Positions 55,550 through 63,803 of a stretch of 64,000 nucleotides of DNA are shown here, piece after piece; the stretch's first letter is position 1, and every line of letters starts with the position of its first letter. The stretch lies in contig CAVPJW010000004.1 of NCBI GenBank assembly GCA_963705525.1, forward strand, positions 868,001 to 932,000. Direction: 5' to 3'. This stretch comes from CAVPJW01 sp963705525 (GTDB taxonomy: Bacteria > Acidobacteriota > Vicinamibacteria > Vicinamibacterales > CAVPJW01). The position numbers and the translations under genes are program-made. The notes under the pieces were generated by a model, which was given only the letters and a program-made list of their open reading frames with translations, made no database searches and was not told where the DNA came from.

Positions 55550-56695
55550 TTGGCGCGCGATCTTCGCGCGCTAATCGTCGAGCGCATCCATCTCGGCGGG
55601 CCGCTGACGTTCGCCGAGTTCATGGACCTCGCCCTCTATCATCCGGAACTCGGGTATTACGCCCGCGCGGCCCATCAGAGTGGGCGCGCGGGCGATTTTT
55701 TTACCAGCGTCGACGTCGGCCCCGCGTTCGGTCGATTGCTCGCGAGACAATTCGCCGAAATGTGGCGGTTGCTCGACCGGCCAGCCCAGTTCGATCTGGT
55801 CGAGGGCGGCGCGAGCAGCGGACGGCTCGCCCGTGACGTTCTCGATGCGGCGCGCCACAGCGACCCCGACTTCTATGACGCCATCAGATTGACCCTCGTC
55901 GAGAAGAGCCCCCACGCGCGAGCCGCGCAACTCTCCACGCTGAACGGACACGCCCCGAAGCTCAGAAGTTCGCGCGAAGACGTGCCCGACAAAGTTCAGG
56001 GCGTCATCTTCGCGAACGAGCTGCTCGACGCCTTCCCGGTTCGCGCCGTGGAAATGACTCGCGACGGGCTCTCGGAGGTCGTCGTCGATGTCAAAGACGA
56101 TCGGCTGTTCGAGCGCCTGCGCCCCGCGCCGGCCGAGCTCGCCGCGTCCCTGGAGGCCGTCGGTGCTCGGCTGAAGCCCGGATGGAAAGGAGAGATCAAC
56201 CTCGACGCCGTCGCCTGGACGCGCAACGCCGCGCGCGCCATCGATCGCGGATTCCTGGTGCTCATCGATTACGGGCACGAGGCGGCCGACCTGTTCTCGC
56301 CCTCTCATGCGGGCGGGACGCGCGCCACGTTCTCCAGCCACGTCCATCGAGAAGGAGGCCCCGGCGGCGCCAACGCCCCATGGCTCGAGGAGCCGGGAGG
56401 CTGCGACATCACCTCGCACGTGGATCTGACATCGATTGGCCGCGCGGCGCTCGACGCAGGCATGGTCGAGCTTGGTCGGCTCGATCAGACCTACTTCCTT
56501 CTGAACCTCGCCATGTCCGATCTCGATTCGGCGAGTGAGAGCGCGGCCGGAAGCGAGGGGCTCGGTGATCGCCTTGCGCTCAAGACGCTCGTGCTCCCGG
56601 GTGGATTGGGGAGTACCCACAAGGTGCTGATTTTCGGAAAAGGCGTGGATCGACCGGCACTCTTGGCCACCTCGCGGCCTTACCGCCTGACCTGA
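55550..56695 (+). CDS. MidA/NDUFAF7-like SAM-dependent methyltransferase (DUF185)
   Basis: 381 residues from a TTG with AAGGAG 6 bp upstream. The protein belongs to the family that methylates arginine of complex I NDUFS2 in mitochondria; bacterial members are less well known. Blocks: LTFAEFMDLALYHPELGYYA, GDFFTSVDVGPAFGRLLARQ, FDLVEGGASSGRLARDV (the SAM loop, Gly-Ala-Ser-Ser-Gly instead of the usual Gly-rich form), GVIFANELLDAFPV and GFLVLIDYGHEA. It is downstream of HtrA by 1 bp. Its target in this organism is unknown. Confidence 0.82.
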   Translation: MARDLRALIVERIHLGGPLTFAEFMDLALYHPELGYYARAAHQSGRAGDFFTSVDVGPAFGRLLARQFAEMWRLLDRPAQFDLVEGGASSGRLARDVLDAARHSDPDFYDAIRLTLVEKSPHARAAQLSTLNGHAPKLRSSREDVPDKVQGVIFANELLDAFPVRAVEMTRDGLSEVVVDVKDDRLFERLRPAPAELAASLEAVGARLKPGWKGEINLDAVAWTRNAARAIDRGFLVLIDYGHEAADLFSPSHAGGTRATFSSHVHREGGPGGANAPWLEEPGGCDITSHVDLTSIGRAALDAGMVELGRLDQTYFLLNLAMSDLDSASESAAGSEGLGDRLALKTLVLPGGLGSTHKVLIFGKGVDRPALLATSRPYRLT

Positions 56696-56761
56696 TGTGC
56701 CCGGCCGATGGTCGTTGTAATTTGCCAGGCATCCCGCTTAAATAAGGGCGTCATCCGAGAG

Positions 56762-57328
56762 ATGTCTGCGATGCTGGAGCGAGAAATCAAACTGCGGTTC
56801 ACCAGTCCCGAGGAAGCGCGCGCGGCGATTCTCGCGACCGGCGCGACGCCCCTTCGAGGTCGTCGTCTTCAAGAGGATTGCCTTCTCGACACCGCGGACG
56901 AGTTCCTGCTTCGGCGTCGCTCGGTCCTTCGCGTCCGCACCGAGTCCGGTCGAAGCCTCGTCACGTTCAAGGGGCCGACGCAGCCCTCGGCGATGAAGCT
57001 TCGTGAGGAGCTGGAGACCGTGGCAAGCGACGGCGAGGCCATTCTCAAGATTTTCGAGCAGCTGAATTATCGCGTCTGGTTCCGCTATCAGAAATTCCGC
57101 GAAGAGTTTGCGAGCGCGGACGTCATCATCGCGCTCGATGAGACGCCCGTCGGCACGTACGTCGAAATCGAAGGATCAGAGCAGGGCATCGCTCACATGG
57201 CGAGGGCGCTCGCGCGAGAGCCGAACGACTACATCAACGAATCCTACCGCGGACTCTTCGTCCGCTATTGCCAGACCCAGGGATTGCCGCTCGGCGACAT
57301 GCTGTTCGAGGACGCCGAAGCCCGCTGA
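56762..57328 (+). CDS. CYTH domain protein (class IV adenylate cyclase/triphosphatase type)
   Basis: 188 residues. CYTH proteins bind triphosphates in a beta-tunnel. The signature EREIKLRF (ExExK) is at residues ~6-13, followed by DCLLDTADEFLLRRRSVLRVRTESGRSLVTFKGP with the basic strand pattern, and ETPVGTYVEIEG. Adenylate cyclase CyaB, thiamine triphosphatase or inorganic triphosphatase activity is possible; the sequence does not decide. The MurU-like GTG starts 1 bp after its stop. Confidence 0.8.
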   Translation: MSAMLEREIKLRFTSPEEARAAILATGATPLRGRRLQEDCLLDTADEFLLRRRSVLRVRTESGRSLVTFKGPTQPSAMKLREELETVASDGEAILKIFEQLNYRVWFRYQKFREEFASADVIIALDETPVGTYVEIEGSEQGIAHMARALAREPNDYINESYRGLFVRYCQTQGLPLGDMLFEDAEAR

Positions 57329-57329
57329 C

Positions 57330-58322
57330 GTGCCGTCACCGTCGCCTCCTTCCGTTCATCCACTGTCGCAGGCGCTCGTGCTCACGGCCGGCCTGGGGCG
57401 TCGGCTCAGGCCGCTGTCGTACGTCCGTGCAAAGGCCGCGCTCCCAGTGGCGGGTGAGCCGCTCGTTTGCCGGATTCTGAACTGGCTGGCCGGCTGGAAC
57501 GTACGCGACGTCGTTTTGAATCTCCACCATCGGCCGGAAACCATCACCGGCCTCGTAGGCGATGGCAGCCAGCTCGGGACTCGCGTGCGCTATTCGTGGG
57601 AGAATCCCATCCTCGGATCGGCCGGCGGTCCGCGCCAGGCGCTCTCCTTCTTCGACCGCGACCCGCTCCTGATCGTCAACGGTGACACGCTGACGAACCT
57701 GCAACTCCATGACATGCTGAGCGAACACCGGCAGTCCGGCGCGAAGGTCACCATGGCGGTGATCGACAATCCCGACCCGGCCAAATACGGAGGAGTCCTC
57801 GTCGATCGCGAGGGATGGGTGACCGGATTCGGTCAAAGGGGAGCGCGGGGACCGAACCTGCATTTCATTGGAGTACAGCTGGCAAGTCGATCGGTCTTCG
57901 AATCGGTGCCAGCGGGTCAGCCGGCCGAGACCGTGGCCCATCTCTATCCGCGCTTGATCGCGGAGGATCCTCACAGTATCCGCGCATTCGTCTCACGAGC
58001 CACGTTTCATGACATCGGCACGCCGCGCGACTACCTGGCGACTTCGCTCGCCTTTGCGCAGGCCGAACAGACGGCCGGGGGCCTGATCGGGTACGGGTGT
58101 GTGGTCCACAAGACTGCCCTGCTGGAGGACACGGTGTTGTGGGACCGGGTCACCGTGGATGCCAACACGCGGTTGACTCGCTGTGTTGTTGGCGATGACG
58201 TCCATATTCCGGAAGGAGCCGAGTTCCACGACATGGCCATCGTGCGCGCCGCCGGGCGATCTCCTGACGGTGGAGAGCGGCTGAGCGGCGATCTCCTCAC
58301 TCTGGAGCTCGGGCGCGAATGA
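57330..58322 (+). CDS. Nucleotidyltransferase, MurU-like
   Basis: 330 residues from a GTG immediately after the CYTH stop. The sugar-nucleotide transferase motif is LVLTAGLGRRLRPLSYVRAKAALPVAGEPLVCRIL, followed by NGDTLTN (metal Asp) and a C-terminal left-handed beta-helix tail (YGCVVHKTALLEDTVLWDRVTVDANTRLTRCVVGDDV). MurU makes UDP-MurNAc from MurNAc 1-phosphate, letting cells recycle wall sugar without de novo UDP-GlcNAc. The AmgK-like kinase gene follows with a 4-bp overlap (ATGA), the same partnership as in pseudomonads. A different NDP-sugar product is possible. Confidence 0.82.
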   Translation: MPSPSPPSVHPLSQALVLTAGLGRRLRPLSYVRAKAALPVAGEPLVCRILNWLAGWNVRDVVLNLHHRPETITGLVGDGSQLGTRVRYSWENPILGSAGGPRQALSFFDRDPLLIVNGDTLTNLQLHDMLSEHRQSGAKVTMAVIDNPDPAKYGGVLVDREGWVTGFGQRGARGPNLHFIGVQLASRSVFESVPAGQPAETVAHLYPRLIAEDPHSIRAFVSRATFHDIGTPRDYLATSLAFAQAEQTAGGLIGYGCVVHKTALLEDTVLWDRVTVDANTRLTRCVVGDDVHIPEGAEFHDMAIVRAAGRSPDGGERLSGDLLTLELGRE

Positions 58323-59377
58323 CGGGGACTGACATGACGAACGCCACGCCTGGCAGCGAAGCAGCCAGCCTTCGAGCACGAATCGACGCGTATCTCGCCC
58401 GTACCGGTCAAGCGGCACAGAACCCGACGGTTGTTCCCTTGACCGGCGACGCATCGGATCGGCGCTACTTCCGTGTGATCTATCCCGATGCGCCGTCGAT
58501 TGTCCTGGCCCTGCATGCCGGGTCGTTCGACTACCAAGCGCTGCCCTTCGTCAACGTCGCTGGCCTGCTCCGACAGATCCCGCTCCCCATACCGAGCATT
58601 CTCGATCACGCCGACGATCTCGGCGTGCTGGCGCTTCAGGACCTCGGCGATGTCACGCTTCAGGCGCATCTCGGCGCAGCGTCGCCGGGGGAGCACGCAG
58701 CGCTCTATCGACAGGCCGTGTCATTCATTGAAGTCCTGCAGCGGCGTGGACATGCACTCACCGACGACCGGTACGTGCCCTATCGGATCTCGTTCGATGT
58801 CGAGAAGCTGACATGGGAGCTCGATTTCTTCATCAAACATTTCCTCCAAGCCTACCGGGGCGTCACGCTCTCCGATTCCTCGCGCGATGCCATCCGGAAA
58901 GAGAATGCGCACATCGTGGACGAGCTCGCATCGGAGTCCAGGGTCCTCTGCCACCGGGACTACCACAGCCGGAACATCATGGTGGATGACGGACGGCTCT
59001 TCGTGATCGACTTTCAAGACGCGCGGATGGGTCCGGACACGTACGATCTTGCCTCGCTCCTTCGCGACTCGTATGTCGATTTGGGCGAGACCGCCATGGA
59101 GGAACTGATCGCGTATTTCCTGGCGCTGCGCGACGAGCCGTCACAGGGCAACGCCCCCGAAAGCCCGCAGGACTTTCAGCGGCGTTTCGACCTGATGTGC
59201 CTGCAGCGGAACCTGAAGGCGCTCGGCACGTTCGGATATCAGACGACACGCGGGAACACGGTTTACATTCAGTACATCCCCCGAACGCTGCGATACGTCC
59301 GGACGAACCTGCTGCGGTATCCGAGGTTCACTGCCCTTCACGGTCTGCTCGCCGAGCACCTCGAAGAGCTGCGATAA
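58319..59377 (+). CDS. Sugar kinase of APH fold, AmgK-like
   Basis: 352 residues. The fold is that of aminoglycoside phosphotransferases. Motifs: LTGDASDRRYFRV (nucleotide loop), VLALQDLGDVTLQAHL, CHRDYHSRNIMV (catalytic HRDYHxxN) and VIDFQDARMGPDTYDLASLLRD (metal DFQD). AmgK phosphorylates MurNAc or GlcNAc at C1, feeding MurU. The overlapping MurU-like gene supports this. Some APH-fold paralogues act on other sugars, so the substrate is inferred from the pair. Confidence 0.85.
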   Translation: MTGTDMTNATPGSEAASLRARIDAYLARTGQAAQNPTVVPLTGDASDRRYFRVIYPDAPSIVLALHAGSFDYQALPFVNVAGLLRQIPLPIPSILDHADDLGVLALQDLGDVTLQAHLGAASPGEHAALYRQAVSFIEVLQRRGHALTDDRYVPYRISFDVEKLTWELDFFIKHFLQAYRGVTLSDSSRDAIRKENAHIVDELASESRVLCHRDYHSRNIMVDDGRLFVIDFQDARMGPDTYDLASLLRDSYVDLGETAMEELIAYFLALRDEPSQGNAPESPQDFQRRFDLMCLQRNLKALGTFGYQTTRGNTVYIQYIPRTLRYVRTNLLRYPRFTALHGLLAEHLEELR

Positions 59378-59444
59378 CCGGTCAACGCGCCTCACCGCGG
59401 CTGCGCTACAATGAGTGTTTGCCTGTTTGCGAAGGTCCGCCGCA

Positions 59445-60332
59445 GTGATAACGCCGACATTTGGGATATCGACGCATCTCTTTCACAGTGAGCGGCTGGA
59501 CCGCAGGCATCTGGACGATATTGCCGGCTACGGTTTCGACGCCGTAGAGCTGTTCGCGACGGAAAGCCACTTCAACTATCACGAACGGCCGGCGCTCGAT
59601 CGCCTGGCATCGTGGCTCCGAAGCGCGGGCCTCCGCCTTCACTCGATCCATGCGCCGACGATTCAGAAGTACGCGGGAGGCAAGGGAATCGGGATGCTCT
59701 CGAACGCCACAGTTGACGAGCCGGCTCGCCGTGCCGCGGTGCACGAGGCGGGACTCGCGCTCGAGATGGCAAAGGCCACGCCGGTGGCGTTTCTGGTGCT
59801 CCATCTTGGAGTGCCTCAGGCCGAGGCTGTCGGCATGGGCAACAGCCTGGAGGCCGCGAGACAAAGCGTTGAGGAAATTCAGGACCTCGCCGAGCCCCTG
59901 GGGGTGAGGCTGGCGCTCGAAATCATTCCGAACAGCCTGTCCACCCCTTCAACGCTCGTCGGACTGCTCGAAAACGAGCTCGACATCGCCGACGCCGGGG
60001 TCTGTTTCGACTTCGGCCACGCGGCTTTGATGGGCGACCTCATCGACGCCATCGAGGTGTCGGCAGGGCACCTGGTAACCACCCACGTTCACGACAACGG
60101 GGGCCGCAAGGACGACCACCTTGTGCCGTTTGAAGGCAGCATCGACTGGTCGGCGACGTTGATGGCGGTGCAGAAAATCGGATACGACGGCATCTACATG
60201 TTCGAGGTGGCAGGCGCCGGCCCGCCACGCGCCGTCCTTGACAGCGCTCAACGAGCGCGGCGACGTTTCGAAGCCATGCTCGGCGAGGAACCTCTCGCGC
60301 TGCCCTCTCACGACGAGGTGGAGAACTCGTAA
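59445..60332 (+). CDS. Xylose isomerase-like TIM-barrel protein (sugar isomerase/epimerase)
   Basis: 295 residues, from GTG 59445, GAAGG ~10 bp upstream. The fold is of the AP-endonuclease-2 type: FGISTHLFHSERL, GYGFDAVELFATESHF, HSIHAPT, LGVRLALEIIPN, GVCFDFGHAALMGD, THVHDNGGRKDDHLVPFEGSIDW and YMFEVAGAG, with Glu, His, Asp and Glu metal residues. Substrate unknown; members isomerise sugars or sugar phosphates. A TACAAT box lies at ~59406-59411. It is not coupled to its neighbours. Confidence 0.78.
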   Translation: MITPTFGISTHLFHSERLDRRHLDDIAGYGFDAVELFATESHFNYHERPALDRLASWLRSAGLRLHSIHAPTIQKYAGGKGIGMLSNATVDEPARRAAVHEAGLALEMAKATPVAFLVLHLGVPQAEAVGMGNSLEAARQSVEEIQDLAEPLGVRLALEIIPNSLSTPSTLVGLLENELDIADAGVCFDFGHAALMGDLIDAIEVSAGHLVTTHVHDNGGRKDDHLVPFEGSIDWSATLMAVQKIGYDGIYMFEVAGAGPPRAVLDSAQRARRRFEAMLGEEPLALPSHDEVENS

Positions 60333-60335
60333 TTA

Positions 60336-60370
60336 CTGCTCATTGCTCACTGCTCACTGTTCATTGCTTC
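60336..60370. repeat. Heptamer tandem repeat, five units
   Basis: Five 7-bp units (CTGCTCA, TTGCTCA, CTGCTCA, CTGTTCA, TTGCTTC) fill the gap before the asnS start codon. On the other strand the unit is TGAGCAA/TGAGCAG, the family seen at 13729-13777. Confidence 0.75.
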
Positions 60371-60371
60371 C

Positions 60372-61664
60372 ATGCTGGCATACATCGATCGCATCGCAGA
60401 ACATGTCGGACAGTCGGTCACGATTCGCGGCTGGCTGCACAACCGCCGCTCGAGCGGCAAGATCCATTTCCTGACCGTGAGAGATGGAAGCGGATTCATC
60501 CAGGCCGTCATGTCGAAGGCCGCCGTCGGCGAGGAACAGTTCAAGCTCGCCGACCATCTCTCCCAGGAAACCTCGCTGGTGATCCACGGGACCGTGCGTG
60601 CGGATCAGCGTGCGCCAGGCGGGTTCGAGGTCGATGTGTCGAGCCTCGAAATCGTGAGCCCTTCGCACGAGTATCCGATCACCCCCAAAGAGCATGGCGT
60701 GGATTACCTGCTCGACCGCCGGCACCTCTGGATCCGCGCCGAACGCCAGCAGGCGGTGCTCCGCGTGCGGCACGAGGTGATCAATGCGGTGCGCGACTAT
60801 TTCAACGAGCGCGGGTTCGTGCTCGCTGATACGCCAATCTTCACCCCAGCTGCATGCGAGGGCACGACCACGCTCTTCCCGGTTCAGTACTTCGAGGACA
60901 CGACGGCGTACCTGACGCAAAGCGGCCAGTTGTACAACGAAGCCAACGCCATGGCTCTCGGGCGCGTGTATTGCTTCGGGCCGACGTTTCGCGCGGAGAA
61001 GTCGAAGACCAGACGGCATCTGACCGAGTTCTGGATGGTCGAACCGGAAGTCGCGTACGCCACGCTCGATGACATCATCGAGCTCGCAGAAGGCCTCGTC
61101 GTCTCTGTCGTCGGACGCGTGCTCGAGAAGAAACAACGCGAGCTTCACGTGCTCGAAAGAAATGTGGCACGCCTCGAAAGCGTCAGGGCGCCATTTCCGC
61201 GAATATCGTATGACGATGCCGTGTCTCACTTGCAGTCAAAGGGGCTGCCGATCACGTGGGGAGGCGACTTCGGAGGACCCGATGAGACCGCACTGTCGGA
61301 ACAGTTCGATCGACCGGTGGTCGTGCATCGCTACCCGAGTGCAATCAAGGCGTTCTACATGAAGCCCGATCCCGATAGAGCCGAGCTCTCCCTCTCGGTC
61401 GACGTGCTCGCGCCCGAGGGGTATGGCGAGATCATCGGAGGCGGACAGCGCATCGACGATGCGGATCTTCTGCTCCAGCGCATTCACGAGCACAAGCTGC
61501 CGGAAGAAGCGTTCCAGTGGTACCTGGACCTTCGCCGCTACGGTTCGGTGCCGCATAGCGGGTTCGGCATGGGCATAGAGCGTGTAGTGTCATGGATCTG
61601 CGGCCTTGAGCACGTCAGGGAAACGATTCCCTACCCGCGAATGCTGTATCGGTTGTACCCGTGA
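60372..61664 (+). CDS. asnS: Asparaginyl-tRNA synthetase
   Basis: 430 residues. It charges tRNA-Asn with asparagine. The N-terminal OB-fold anticodon domain (~15-105: VTIRGWLHNRRSSGKIHFLTVRDGSGFIQAV) is followed by the class II catalytic core: motif 2 FGPTFRAEKSKTRRHLTEFWMVEPEVAY and motif 3 HSGFGMGIERVVSWICGLEHVRETIPYPR. The AEKSKTRRH wording favours AsnRS over AspRS. It begins directly after the heptamer repeat; no good ribosome binding site is seen in the repeat. Confidence 0.94.
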   Translation: MLAYIDRIAEHVGQSVTIRGWLHNRRSSGKIHFLTVRDGSGFIQAVMSKAAVGEEQFKLADHLSQETSLVIHGTVRADQRAPGGFEVDVSSLEIVSPSHEYPITPKEHGVDYLLDRRHLWIRAERQQAVLRVRHEVINAVRDYFNERGFVLADTPIFTPAACEGTTTLFPVQYFEDTTAYLTQSGQLYNEANAMALGRVYCFGPTFRAEKSKTRRHLTEFWMVEPEVAYATLDDIIELAEGLVVSVVGRVLEKKQRELHVLERNVARLESVRAPFPRISYDDAVSHLQSKGLPITWGGDFGGPDETALSEQFDRPVVVHRYPSAIKAFYMKPDPDRAELSLSVDVLAPEGYGEIIGGGQRIDDADLLLQRIHEHKLPEEAFQWYLDLRRYGSVPHSGFGMGIERVVSWICGLEHVRETIPYPRMLYRLYP

Positions 61665-61674
61665 GGACTGATTC

Positions 61675-63087
61675 GTGAAGATTGGTCTCGTATCCCTCGG
61701 CTGTCCCAAGAACCTCGTGGATGGAGAGGTCATGCTCGGTCTGGCCGAGCAGGCCGGCCATGAGATTACGGCAGACGCGGCGGACGCCGACGTGCTGATC
61801 GTCAATACGTGTGCGTTCATCGGGCCCGCGAAGCAGGAGTCCGTGGACGCCATTCTTGAGATGGCGGAAGAAAAGCGGCGGGCCAGCGGTCGTCGCCTGA
61901 TCGTGACGGGATGCCTGGCCGAGCGTTACCGCGACGAGCTGAAAGCTGAAATCCCGGAGATCGACGCCCTGCTCGGCACCGGCGAGGTTCCCGACATCGT
62001 GGGGGCGATCGAGGGGCAACAGAGCCGGCTCGCCCTGCCGTCCAAAGTGGCACCCGTCACATTCCACCGGTCCACACGGACATCGAGATCCATAGAGGCT
62101 CCGACGCCGGAGCTTCCCACATATATCTATGACGCCGAGACGCCGCGTCGCCTTACCACGCCACATCATTTTGCGTACCTGAAACTGGCCGAGGGGTGCG
62201 ACTACAAGTGCGCGTTCTGTATCATCCCGACGCTGCGCGGCCACTACCGGAGCCGTCCGGCCGATTCCATCGTGCAGGAAGCCGAGGCCCTTGCGGCTCG
62301 CGGCGTTCGCGAGATCATCCTCATCTCCCAGGACTCGACGTTCTATGGTGTCGATCGGGGTGAGCGCGGCGCCCTCGGCCGATTGCTGCGCCGGCTCCAG
62401 CGGGTGGACGGTCTCGAATGGATTCGGCTGCTCTATCTCTATCCGACCACGATTGATGCGGGCACGCTCGACGCCATGGGTGAGTGCGACAAGGTCTGCA
62501 AGTACATCGACCTGCCGCTGCAGCACGCGGCCAGCGACGTGCTGAAGCGCATGAAGCGTCCGGGAAACAGGCAGTCGTACACCAGGCTGCTCGACGACAT
62601 CAGAAACAGGCTTCCGGGCGTCACGCTGAGGACGACGTTCATCGTGGGCTTCCCGGGAGAGACGGATCACGAATTCGACGAGCTGCGGTCGTTCGTCGCT
62701 GAAATCGAATTCGATCATGTCGGCGTCTTCACGTATTCCCACGAGGAAGGCACGAGCGCGTTCTCGCTCCAGGATGATGTGCCCGAGCCGACCAAGGACG
62801 CTCGCCGGGCCCGCCTGATGGAACGGCAACAACGGATTGCGCGCCAGGCCGGCCTGCGACGAATCGGCAGCACCCTGGAGGTCATGATCGACGGGCCGTC
62901 ACCGGAGCATCCGCTGGTGCTGGTGGGCCGTTCAGCGGGACAGGCGCCCGAGATCGACTCGGTCGCGTATTTTTCCGACTGCGACGCGGCGGCGTACCGC
63001 CCGGGCGAGGTTGTAACGGCCGAAATCATTGGGACACGCGGCTACGATCTCGTCGTCCGGCCATTGTCCCAGCCAAAGCCCTCGTGA
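61675..63087 (+). CDS. rimO: Ribosomal protein S12 methylthiotransferase RimO
   Basis: 470 residues from GTG 61675. RimO methylthiolates the Asp of ribosomal protein S12 with two iron-sulfur clusters. UPF0004 domain (IGLVSLGCPKNLVDGEVML, VNTCAFIGPAKQESVDAILEM, VTGCLAERY), radical SAM domain with CDYKCAFC (C-x3-C-x2-C), and a C-terminal TRAM-like tail (~400-470). GCPKNLVDGE separates it from MiaB. The gene is 10 bp after asnS, so one transcript is likely. Confidence 0.95.
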   Translation: MKIGLVSLGCPKNLVDGEVMLGLAEQAGHEITADAADADVLIVNTCAFIGPAKQESVDAILEMAEEKRRASGRRLIVTGCLAERYRDELKAEIPEIDALLGTGEVPDIVGAIEGQQSRLALPSKVAPVTFHRSTRTSRSIEAPTPELPTYIYDAETPRRLTTPHHFAYLKLAEGCDYKCAFCIIPTLRGHYRSRPADSIVQEAEALAARGVREIILISQDSTFYGVDRGERGALGRLLRRLQRVDGLEWIRLLYLYPTTIDAGTLDAMGECDKVCKYIDLPLQHAASDVLKRMKRPGNRQSYTRLLDDIRNRLPGVTLRTTFIVGFPGETDHEFDELRSFVAEIEFDHVGVFTYSHEEGTSAFSLQDDVPEPTKDARRARLMERQQRIARQAGLRRIGSTLEVMIDGPSPEHPLVLVGRSAGQAPEIDSVAYFSDCDAAAYRPGEVVTAEIIGTRGYDLVVRPLSQPKPS

Positions 63088-63122
63088 TAGACTTGTGTGT
63101 TCTATTTCGGTCTGAAGTACCG

Positions 63123-63147
63123 AAGTGGGCCTAGTGCCCACTTTTTG
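63123..63147 (+). ncRNA. rimP leader hairpin / terminator
   Basis: A stem AAGTGGGC / GCCCACTT with a 5-base loop CTAGT is followed by a T-tract, 50 bp before rimP. This form, a GTGGGCC...GGCCCAC hairpin with T-tract, matches the known rimP leader element, which may attenuate the rimP-nusA operon. It could also simply end rimO transcription. Confidence 0.7.
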
Positions 63148-63197
63148 CGTTTCAGGGGCGATTTTTCGTGCGCGGGACACCCGAGGAGCCGTTGCCC

Positions 63198-63779
63198 ATG
63201 GCAGATCCGGAGGGCGGCCGCACCGCCGCCCGGTCGCGCGGACCCCGGCCGGAAAAACCGGGCGCCCCGTCGAAGTCGCCCGCCGAGGTTGCCGCGCACG
63301 TCGGCAAGCTTGCGGCGGGAGTGGCCGAATCGAACGGCCTCGAGATCTTCGACGTCCAGCTCCGGCGCGAGGCCAACGGTTGGATACTGCGAGTGGTGAT
63401 CGATCGGCCAGACGTGGGCGAGTCGAACGCGGTCCGCGCTGGCGTCCCCGGCGAGAGCGTCGGCATCTACGAATGCGAGCGGGTCAGCCGCGACTTGAGC
63501 GCCCTGCTCGACGTTGAAGATGTATGGGATCGCGCGTACACCCTGGAAGTTTCTTCTCCAGGGCTCGATCGGCCGCTGCGGAAGCCCGACGACTATCGGC
63601 GCTTTGCGGGCCGTCTGGCGAAGCTGGTCGTCGCGCCTCCGATTGACGGCCAGGGCCACTTCGCGGGCCGGCTGCTCGGGCTGGATGGCACCGACGTGGT
63701 GCTCGAGGTTGACGGCGGCAGGACGCGTCGGATTCCTGTATCGGCGATTTCGCGTGCAAGGCTCGAAGTTGAATTTTGA
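63198..63779 (+). CDS. rimP: Ribosome maturation factor RimP
   Basis: 193 residues. RimP helps assemble the 30S subunit. After a ~35-residue basic, proline-rich N-terminal extension (unusual), the domain reads VAESNGLEIFDVQLRREANGWILRVVIDRP, YECERVSRDLSALLDVEDVWDRAYTLEVSSPGLDRPLRKPDDYRRFAGR, then an SH3-like tail. GAGGAG lies 10 bp before ATG 63198; a GTG at 63168 would add ten residues. nusA follows after 24 bp, the conserved gene order. Confidence 0.92.
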   Translation: MADPEGGRTAARSRGPRPEKPGAPSKSPAEVAAHVGKLAAGVAESNGLEIFDVQLRREANGWILRVVIDRPDVGESNAVRAGVPGESVGIYECERVSRDLSALLDVEDVWDRAYTLEVSSPGLDRPLRKPDDYRRFAGRLAKLVVAPPIDGQGHFAGRLLGLDGTDVVLEVDGGRTRRIPVSAISRARLEVEF

Positions 63780-63803
63780 AATCGAGCGGAGTGAAGAGTC
63801 CGT

